Of a DNA stretch of 50,748 bases, positions 43,384 through 49,404 are shown piece by piece. The notes below the pieces were generated by a model, which was given only the letters and a program-made list of their open reading frames with translations, was not told the origin of the DNA and did not search any database. This stretch comes from Terriglobia bacterium (GTDB lineage Bacteria > Acidobacteriota > Terriglobia > Terriglobales > Acidobacteriaceae). The first letter of the stretch is position 1; the number at the start of each line of letters is the position of its first letter. Made by a program: the position numbers and the translations under genes. The stretch is taken from the NCBI GenBank assembly GCA_020072815.1, contig JAIQGE010000025.1, positions 1 through 50,748 on the forward strand. Reading direction: 5' to 3'.

Positions 43384-43980
43384 GTGATCGACATGCGGAA
43401 GAGATACCCAGGCACCGGCGCCACGGAGTGCCCGATCTGCAACGCCCGCCAGCACGCAAACACCACTGAGGTCTACATAATCAGCGACGGAGAGGATAGG
43501 CATTTCTTCAACGTTGATAAGGCCAAGACCATCGCCTCGGATGGCAGGCCCTCAGTTCCCATTGACGAATGGACCATCCGTAGAATCGTGTCTTTGAATG
43601 ACTATGCCCCAATCCATCTCGCCCACGTTGATCCGGACAAGCCCGGCATCATCGTGCAGAGATTCGGAGGCTTGGTTTTGCTTGACGGCATCCATCGGGC
43701 AGTCCGCAGCCTTCAGGACGGCAGGACCTTTCATGCCTACATGCTGAACTATCAGGAATCATTGGCCTGCCTGATTCGCCAGGAAATTGCCTCCCATGAC
43801 GCGCGTTTCATCGTGGCAAAGCTACGGAAGGTCCTGACCACAGCGCCGAGTTTCGATTCCATCGAAGCTGAACTTGAGTGCACTGCAGAAGTGTTAACTC
43901 AGGTGCGACGCATGCTGACGCGGGAAGAGAAACAGCGCTTCATCTTGAAGGCCGTGCCTCCACGACGGCATGGCAAATGA
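43384..43980 (+). CDS. Second ParB-like domain protein
   Basis: A 198-aa protein. A Cys pair (CPICNARQH) near residue 15 could be half of a zinc site. The middle carries a ParB/Srx-like core: IHLAHVDPDKPGIIVQRFGG, then LVLLDGIHRAVRSLQDGRTF, with the 'DGxHR' signature. The C-terminus is helical and basic. The GTG at 43384 and the ATG at 43393 are both possible. Presence beside another ParB-like gene and a transposase suggests mobile-element cargo. It is not a chromosome partition gene by context. Confidence 0.75.
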   Translation: MIDMRKRYPGTGATECPICNARQHANTTEVYIISDGEDRHFFNVDKAKTIASDGRPSVPIDEWTIRRIVSLNDYAPIHLAHVDPDKPGIIVQRFGGLVLLDGIHRAVRSLQDGRTFHAYMLNYQESLACLIRQEIASHDARFIVAKLRKVLTTAPSFDSIEAELECTAEVLTQVRRMLTREEKQRFILKAVPPRRHGK

Positions 43981-44112
43981 GGCGCGCGTACAAGAGAACG
44001 TGGCGGAAACAAGGAAAGGGAGCCCCGATTGTGGGAAAGCCCTGAATAAGTAGCACTGAGGCGAGCTCTAACAGATTTCAGCAATTCATTCCGAAAATCG
44101 ACAAAGCAAACC

Positions 44113-44696
44113 CTAAAGCGCTTCGAGTAACCGATCATAGTAGTCGCCACCACAAAGCTCGGCCAACTTGAGTGCAGCTTCCTTGATTTTGTCGTAAGAG
44201 GCGAGCAGGTCGAAGTCGTCGATTTTTCTCAAGGGAGAGATGCGAGGGACTCGGACGAAGGGCAGCAAAACGAGTTTGAACTGCCACATATGCAATTGCA
44301 TTTGGATCGCCGATGCGCAGATACGAAATTCAGCACATGCGACCACCAGAGCATCTGCGACCGCCCCGACTTCCTCGTTGAGTGTCTTGCGTGCTTTGCT
44401 TAGTTCAGTGTCGCCCCAGCCCTGCCAGACGGTCGCATTGGGTTTCTGTGGCCAATATACTCGTCGGCCAGACGGATGCGGTTTAACTGCTCATTGCGAA
44501 ATTGTCTTTGAGTCAGATTGAGTGAAAGGGATCTTTCCAGTGCGGCGTCCATCAGTTCCGCAAGTATAGCCGCACCGTCAGGACGAAGGTAAGGGACCAC
44601 TTGATTGAAGCTGCGATGAGAAAAACGAGTCAGAAACAGGCGAAGAACGGAAAGAATGAAAAGCGCGACGAGGGTGGCGATAACTCCGAAAATCAT
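44113..44696 (-). pseudogene. Membrane-anchored partner gene, split by a frameshift
   Basis: The first part (44696 to about 44455) encodes an N-terminal membrane helix (MIFGVIATLVALFILSVLRL), then VPYLRPDGAAILAELMDAAL and LNLTQRQFRNEQLNRIRLAD. That frame stops at 44400. The continuation lies in another frame from about 44455 to 44113 (WPQKPNATVWQGWGDTELSK, then VVACAEFRICASAIQMQLHM to DYYDRLLEAL). The two parts join without gap or overlap at the shift, so one ancestral gene of about 190 codons is implied. Its ATG overlaps the stop of the membrane gene upstream (ATGA). A sequencing error cannot be excluded. The family is unknown to me by name; a 'l.LsrrqFRr.qr.Rlr.a.eYi' core is recurrent in Acidobacteriota. 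Confidence 0.75.
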
Positions 44697-45448
44697 TTGA
44701 GCTTTTCCACAATCTTGTTGAGCATCATCGTGTCCTGTCGAATCTCCTCGGCTACTTGTCGCATGGTGGCAGTCGAAATCCATTTCGGTTCCGGCTCGGG
44801 CCGCAAGAAGGTATCCAGCCAGACGGCGATCGCCAACAGGTATGCCACAGGAGAGGCATAATTCGACACGATAGCAAATTTGGTTACGAATTCAGAACGC
44901 GTCCAGTATGCAATGGCGCTTCCCACGCCTGAGATCGCAAACCCGAGGATGATGCCAAGAGGCGCAAACCGCCAGCGCAAGTGAAAGCTTCGCGCAATCG
45001 AGGTGAAAAGGCAGAACAGCCCAGCCTGGATGAAATTAACACTAATCCCGAGGAGAAGAATCATCCGGATGGGTGGATGGATTTTCGCTTGCCGGTGGTA
45101 GCCTAAAAGCCAGAACACAAGCACAAATATGAGGCCTATTACCGTGGGAAACAACAGTCGGAACCAGCGGAACTGCGCATAAAAGCCTAAAAACACCCGG
45201 CGGAAGACCTCGCGTAGAGCGAGAACGGCAAAGAGCGCAAGACCTGCCTCATTGATCCAAAAAACGATGAAGTACGCCGAATAATGAGAGCTGACCGCCA
45301 ATAGCGTCGCTGTGGCGACCACAGAATATCCGGTATATGCAAAGAAAAACGGGAACTGCCAGAACACACGCCGTCGGAATATCAGGAAGAAGAGAAATCC
45401 TTGGAGGATCAAAGATGCTGCGAGCAGAATCAGGTTGGCGACGCCCAT
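44693..45448 (-). CDS. Seven-helix membrane protein of unknown function
   Basis: A 251-aa protein with about seven hydrophobic segments: residues 3-23, 33-52, 60-80, 97-118, 128-150, 158-178 and 190-215. It ends in a charged cytoplasmic tail of about 38 residues (EPEPKWISTATMRQVAEEIR onward). Loops carry few charges. No transporter or kinase motif is visible. It lies between a 45-aa secreted peptide gene and a membrane-anchored partner with which it overlaps by four bases. I infer a receptor- or sensor-like role in a three-gene system, without direct evidence. Confidence 0.85.
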   Translation of the reverse strand: MGVANLILLAASLILQGFLFFLIFRRRVFWQFPFFFAYTGYSVVATATLLAVSSHYSAYFIVFWINEAGLALFAVLALREVFRRVFLGFYAQFRWFRLLFPTVIGLIFVLVFWLLGYHRQAKIHPPIRMILLLGISVNFIQAGLFCLFTSIARSFHLRWRFAPLGIILGFAISGVGSAIAYWTRSEFVTKFAIVSNYASPVAYLLAIAVWLDTFLRPEPEPKWISTATMRQVAEEIRQDTMMLNKIVEKLK

Positions 45449-45454
45449 ATGTGA

Positions 45455-45478
45455 GGGGGCCAGAGTAACCCAGCCCCC
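45455..45478. terminator. Hairpin between the peptide gene and the membrane gene
   Basis: GGGGGC pairs with GCCCCC around a 12-base loop, immediately upstream of the membrane gene. It could attenuate transcription or protect the peptide messenger RNA, giving more peptide than receptor. Confidence 0.45.
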
Positions 45479-45498
45479 GACAGTTTACAAAGCAGAAG

Positions 45499-45636
45499 CT
45501 ACCTCGTTAGAGCAACGGAGCACGCTTTGGGGTAACAGTAAGGTGGAATGCCAGGTCCTCCAGCCAGCACCGGAGCCGAGCCGCAAGCCACAAGAAGAAG
45601 TAACGCTACAATGATCCTCACTATGGTCTTTTGCAT
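45499..45636 (-). CDS. Tiny secreted peptide (45 aa)
   Basis: MQKTIVRIIVALLLLVACGS is the start of a typical signal peptide ending at PVLA. The predicted mature part is 20 residues, GGPGIPPYCYPKACSVALTR, with two Cys four residues apart and several Pro and Gly. AGGAG ten bases before the ATG at 45636 supports it; a longer frame begins at 45684. From memory, similar tiny exported peptides accompany seven-helix membrane genes in Acidobacteriota; not searched. It could be a signalling peptide, an antimicrobial or a structural factor. Confidence 0.75.
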   Translation of the reverse strand: MQKTIVRIIVALLLLVACGSAPVLAGGPGIPPYCYPKACSVALTR

Positions 45637-45839
45637 CTTCAGTTTTCTCCTTTCGCGGAATAGGTCCGCGAACGTGTAATTCATTCACAAAAAAGAGGAT
45701 AGCTGGTTTCAGTCGGTCGGCAGAGAGAATCCCACGAGGACAGAGTTTCGCACCATTCTTCGTGCAATGAGGCACGGCGATTGACTTGTCTATGATGCTG
45801 TGGCAACATCCGCAACTGACCAGCCATCCCCTGGCGCTT

Positions 45840-46199
45840 ATGAGCAACTGGAAACGAAAGAAGGGCCTCCACAAAGGCGGGGACTCAGCGGATATCGTCA
45901 TCACCAAGTACACGGTCACTGTGGACACGGCCAAGGCAATTAAGAAGGCAGCACCCACCTATGGATCGCAGGGCCGGGCCTTGCAAGTGGCGACGGAGAT
46001 GCTGATCCGCATGGAGAATCCGCCCGAGCCGGACCCCGCGCCGGAGCCGTTACGTGATGTTGTCCGTGTGAGCATGCGCTTGCGCAAGCGGACTTACCAA
46101 TTGATCCGAAAGCTCTCGGAGATGAAATACGACCACGATACCGGCAAGGTAATCGCCGCTTGCGTGAAGGTTCTCAAAATGAAGAAGATCAAGTTGTAA
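45840..46199 (+). CDS. Small basic protein, possibly ribbon-helix-helix
   Basis: A 119-aa protein. KYTVTVDTAKAIKKAA is a strand-helix unit, and a second one, RVSMRLRKRTYQLIRKLSEM, follows. Each resembles the 'v.vrl....l..l..la....' pattern of ribbon-helix-helix or MobC-like DNA-binding proteins. A very basic C-terminus (KVLKMKKIKL) follows. It is divergent from the peptide/membrane operon. It may be a regulator of it, but this is conjecture. The ATG at 45840 is preferred over an upstream one at 45786. Confidence 0.6.
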   Translation: MSNWKRKKGLHKGGDSADIVITKYTVTVDTAKAIKKAAPTYGSQGRALQVATEMLIRMENPPEPDPAPEPLRDVVRVSMRLRKRTYQLIRKLSEMKYDHDTGKVIAACVKVLKMKKIKL

Positions 46200-46308
46200 T
46201 CGGAAGAGAAGGTAACTAAGCGCGATTGACCGCGCCGCGCGGCATGCTGTCCGGAAAGTGCGTCGCGCGCAAGATCCCCGGCAACTAAACCACAAAGGGG
46301 AGACTCCC

Positions 46309-46416
46309 ATGAACCGTCTCGCGAGACTCTCAGGCTGGTCCTAGCCGCGTGCCTGCTGCTAATTGGCGTACAAGTACACGTGCTTTCCAGTGTCTTCGTC
46401 GACAGATTTGTTTAGC
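46309..46416 (+). pseudogene. Remnant of a signal-peptide start
   Basis: After an AAAGGGGAG site, ATG at 46309 begins MNRLARL, then a frameshift is needed to continue as RLVLAACLLLIGVQVHVL, a signal peptide. The body is gone: the frame runs straight into the ~100-bp element at 46392 and stops. It looks like the broken 5' end of an exported protein gene. Confidence 0.45.
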
Positions 46417-46490
46417 CTACATCGCGATGCTTACGCATCGCCAGGCGTAGTTTTTCCGTGACAGGCCCTTCGCTCTTATCGAGGCCACCC
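46392..46490. repeat. Boundary element, copy 1
   Basis: About 100 bases, roughly 80 percent identical by eye to 47877-47977. Shared parts are TCTTCGTCG, GCGATGC(TTAC/TTTC)GCATCGC hairpin, TAGTTTTTCC, TGACAG and TCTTATCGAGGC. It ends 17 bases before the stop of the broken SUKH-like gene. Confidence 0.8.
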
Positions 46491-46507
46491 GCCCACCCGT
46501 CCCCGCC

Positions 46508-46842
46508 CTACTCTGTAACCCTCATCTTGATCTGAGCGCCATCGGGCATGTCTTTGATTTGATAGGCAAAGTTGCCTTTGTAAATCATGTCCTGCATGCT
46601 CTCACGCGATGAAGTTCTCTTAAGGCCGGGTTTGCCTTAACAATGAACGGATATACGGGACAAAGGTGCTCTGACGGCTCCAATTGCTTGCCTTTGCCGC
46701 GCCAGGTGTTATAAAGCATCAACTGCAATGTATCCACAGGGTCTTCAAGGATGATCGACAGCCATTGCGAAAACGAATCCGCGAAGGGCGTGGTCTGCCC
46801 GCTCTCAACCTCGAAATAGACAATGCTGCCATCATCAAAAGC
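46508..46842 (-). pseudogene. Truncated and frameshifted SUKH-like immunity gene
   Basis: On the minus strand the frame reads FDDGSIVYFEVESGQTTPFA, SFSQWLSIILEDPVDTLQLM, then AKGKQLEPSEHLCPVYPFIV-like sequence (RGKGKQ...). After a frameshift near 46610 it continues as SMQDMIYKGNFAYQIKDMPD and stops at 46508. 'S-F-x-x-W-L' after a 'yfe..sg' strand is typical of SMI1/KNR4-like (SUKH) immunity proteins. The 5' part is missing and is replaced by an RHS fragment. It is a remnant of an older immunity gene. Confidence 0.65.
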
Positions 46843-47340
46843 GAACGCTGAAGTCCGCCGTGTCCCACGTGGTGGAATACGTCGCGGTGTAGTCGCCGGC
46901 TTCGCCCGCCGTCTTGGCGGTGAGCGTGATCTGCGTCCCGCTGGCCGAGGCCGTCACCACCGCGGCCCCGTCGGCGTTGATGGCGTTGGCCAGATGCAGC
47001 GCGACCGAACTGGCGGTGTCGCCTTGCTGGTACGGTGCCGACGTGGTGTGCCCGCTGACCGTCACCGAAACCGTGCCTGAGTCATAGACGGTCTCAGGAG
47101 TCTGGTCGCAAATCTGGCGCGGCGGACACGGCGGCGCTGGAATGATCACCACCTGCTCGCTGCCGCCGATGCTCACGATCGCCGTGGCCGAGGTGGACAT
47201 GGTGCTGGTATCGGTGGCCGCCGGAGCCGATGCGTCGCCGGGCTCTTCCACTTCGTACAAACGTCCCAGCGCGTCCGCGCACGTCCGCCGCGCCTTGCCC
47301 GCTTCATCTTCCGCCAGCGTGAACGGTTGTCCCGGCGACG
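46838..47340 (-). pseudogene. Displaced RHS-protein fragment
   Basis: The minus strand encodes GQPFTLAEDEAGKARRTCAD, then LGRLYEVEEPGD, a Thr/Ser-rich part, then a Big-like stretch VSVTVSGHTTSAPY and QITLTAKTAGEAGDYTATYS. The last ~80 bases (46860-46944) are nearly identical to 50665-50748 in the large RHS gene. It has no start or end of its own and fuses at about 46842 to the truncated SUKH-like gene. It is an orphan module left by recombination. Confidence 0.75.
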
Positions 47341-47521
47341 CTCAGCAGTTTCGCGAAAACGTGCGGATGGCCCTCCCCCTCCCAGTTCATCCCAATATCT
47401 AAAAGGGTTACGCGACTCATCCCAATTTGGCGTGGGTTTGAGCGACTTCTGACTCTGGCTCTTTCCGATTCGCGTGCGATTGGTTGGCGACGAAGTGCGA
47501 GCTCGGCACCCCCCTGCTCCA

Positions 47522-47586
47522 TGCCTTCAACTAGGATTCTAAAGTTGAGCCCCCCTGTCCATCTGCCTTCAACTAGGATTCTAAAG
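47522..47586. repeat. Two direct copies of a 23-bp word, 42 bp apart
   Basis: TGCCTTCAACTAGGATTCTA followed by AAG occurs at 47522-47544 and 47564-47586, each preceded by CCCCCCTG. This is a tandem repeat of about 42 bases with two units. The stretch 47341-47740 holds no gene. Confidence 0.85.
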
Positions 47587-47738
47587 GGTTTACTTCAAAG
47601 CATCCCCAGCCTATCCCCGGCGATTCCGATAGTTGAGCTTTTCCAAGAGCGTTTCCGAGCGCCTGGGCGACCGGTCTTCGAGTGCACCTCGACCAAAGCC
47701 AATGAGCTTGTTGTCAATTCCCATATCCGGGAGTCTGG

Positions 47739-47762
47739 CCAAAGGCTAACGGCTAAGTGCTA
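47739..47762. repeat. GGCTAACGGCTAAGTGCTAG word repeat, second site
   Basis: These words match the block at 16833-16861, more than 30 kb away. They support a genome-wide word family. Confidence 0.65.
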
Positions 47763-47876
47763 GAGCGTAATTTCGCTTTATTTTATCATTTGTTCGCCTA
47801 AGTCTGGACCGAGAAAAAGGACATCGTCCAACAATCCGCAACTCGGCGTGCGCGGCTCGCCTGTCGGGGTGGAGGG

Positions 47877-47977
47877 TCTTCGTCGGCAGACTTGTTTGAC
47901 CAACATTGCGATGCTTTCGCATCGCCAAGAATAGTTTTTCCTTGACAGTAGGGCTTTCGGTCTTATCGAGGCTCACC
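47877..47977. repeat. Boundary element, copy 2
   Basis: It matches 46392-46490. It begins directly after the stop codon of the intact immunity gene. Read on the minus strand, both copies can be translated as LDKxExP...EKLxLAMRKHRxVG, so the element may derive from a coding sequence. The GCGATGC/GCATCGC hairpin could be a terminator. Confidence 0.8.
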
Positions 47978-47979
47978 CC

Positions 47980-48282
47980 TTATGCATTTCTGATGTAACG
48001 TGACTTCTCCCCACCGAAAGCCAATATTAGCTTCCCGTCTGCTGTAAATTCATATGCAGTTCGTTCAGATCTCGGTGCTGAGGGCTGATCCGTAACGATG
48101 AATCCTGGCTCTATGCGAAATGTCAAACGGGCGACCTCATCTCGATCAACCGTATGTGTAATGTAGATTAGAGATTTATCCTCACCAAATTTTAGCGTCA
48201 CACTGCCGTACGCAAGCCTCCCTGCACGGTCCGTCGGGTCTGACCGCCACGTTCCGATCAATTTGTCCAATTCCGCATTCAT
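47980..48282 (-). CDS. Putative immunity protein for the RHS nuclease tip
   Basis: A 100-aa protein starting nine bases after the toxin stop, with GAGG seven bases before the ATG. KLIGTWRSDPTDRAGRLAYG, VTLKFGEDKSLIYITHTVDR and YEFTADGKLILAFGGEKSRY look like a small lipocalin-like beta barrel. It is acidic-to-neutral and soluble. Position directly behind a polymorphic-toxin C-terminus is the usual place for the cognate immunity gene. No family name is assigned. Confidence 0.8.
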   Translation of the reverse strand: MNAELDKLIGTWRSDPTDRAGRLAYGSVTLKFGEDKSLIYITHTVDRDEVARLTFRIEPGFIVTDQPSAPRSERTAYEFTADGKLILAFGGEKSRYIRNA

Positions 48283-48291
48283 CACTCGCCT

Positions 48292-49404
48292 CTAATCCTT
48301 AGGCTTCCGAACGACATTTACCGGATACCCGTGTTTCTTTAGATAGTTGTCCTTTGCACGCTGGCTAGGCCGATAGCGAGAGTTTCCTGTTTTCGTCTCA
48401 ACCCCGCTCGCCTTTCCACTATGCTTTACTTCGATGTCCATCCGTCGGGTTCCAAAGGGAGTTTTCTTAGTAACCTCGGTCTTAACATCTTTTCCAGCAG
48501 CCTTTAGCGCATCCGCGACTTCATCTCGGTAGGCGTCTCCTTTTGCTTTGTTTTCCTGTACGGTGCTCCCGCCTCCCTTCTTGGCACCACCTGCGGCAGC
48601 GGTTGCGGGCTCTGCCTGTGGTTTTGACTCCTCAGTTTGTGTTTGCCCTTGGGTCTGCGTTTGCCCTGGTCCTTGAGAGCTTGACGCCGAGTATACATAC
48701 ATATCGCCGTATGGACCGAAGGAGCCATCTTCTGGCGCTTGAGCCGGATGAGTTGCGGCAAACCATGTTGCGGCGACTACCGGGGCCCCAAATACGACTA
48801 CTGGCACCAAAGGAGAAACTGGTTCAGCCGCGTCGATTAGCGCCCAGTCAGCTGGCGTCGGCTCCGGCAGCGTCCTCACTGGCGGGTCACCATGGCCGTC
48901 AAGATCGACCTTCACCGTCGGAATATTCCTTACATAGCCGTACAGATTAAACGACTGCGGGTCCCCAAAATCCGCATACGGCACCGGAACCGGCGTAGCA
49001 GACCAATCGGCACTGATCCAGCGTCCCAACCCGTTCGAGTAATACCTCGCTCCGAAATAGTCGAGCCCGGATTCCGAATCTCGTTCTTTTCCGGTGAACT
49101 TGTAATGATTCGAGTCGCTGGCGACGAACTGCAACTCACCGCCCCAGGGGTAATAGTCCGATTCGGCCTTGATCACACCCGCCGCATCGGTAACCACCGA
49201 CGCGGTCTTCAGGTGGTCAGAGAAGTAGTAGAACACTCCCGTCGGCGCGACCAAGTCGCGGCGGGCCACGCGCTCGCCTGCAAAGAACACGTACTCGCTC
49301 TTCAGGGTCCCCGCCTGGTCTGACTCCGCCACGATCCCCGGCGCCATGTACCAGTACAGTGTCCCCGCCGACGCCCCCGTGCCGTTCGACTTCTTCACGG
49401 TCAA
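48292..49404 (-). CDS. RHS protein 3' part with PD-(D/E)xK-like nuclease tip (frame-broken from its 5' part)
   Basis: About 370 residues remain in frame. The RHS core ends with KFTGKERDSESGLDYFGARY and SFNLYGYVRNIPTVKVDLDG. A variable linker (about 155-255) with repeats such as QTQTQGQTQTEE follows. The last ~85 residues, from ENKAKGDAYRDEVADALKAA, contain RRMDIEVKH and GVETKTGNSRYRPSQR, a D...ExK set of a restriction-endonuclease-like toxin. The tip is probably released in a recipient cell and cuts DNA or RNA. It is in another frame than the RHS core upstream, so the full toxin may not be made. Confidence 0.85.
   Translation of the reverse strand: MTVKKSNGTGASAGTLYWYMAPGIVAESDQAGTLKSEYVFFAGERVARRDLVAPTGVFYYFSDHLKTASVVTDAAGVIKAESDYYPWGGELQFVASDSNHYKFTGKERDSESGLDYFGARYYSNGLGRWISADWSATPVPVPYADFGDPQSFNLYGYVRNIPTVKVDLDGHGDPPVRTLPEPTPADWALIDAAEPVSPLVPVVVFGAPVVAATWFAATHPAQAPEDGSFGPYGDMYVYSASSSQGPGQTQTQGQTQTEESKPQAEPATAAAGGAKKGGGSTVQENKAKGDAYRDEVADALKAAGKDVKTEVTKKTPFGTRRMDIEVKHSGKASGVETKTGNSRYRPSQRAKDNYLKKHGYPVNVVRKPKD

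Noticed and set aside
47746-47976. A 76-codon minus-strand gene starting in the boundary element
   Set aside because: It reads through intergenic words and lacks a good ribosome site. Copy 1 of the element has a stop in the same frame, so it is better seen as a repeat, perhaps a coding remnant.
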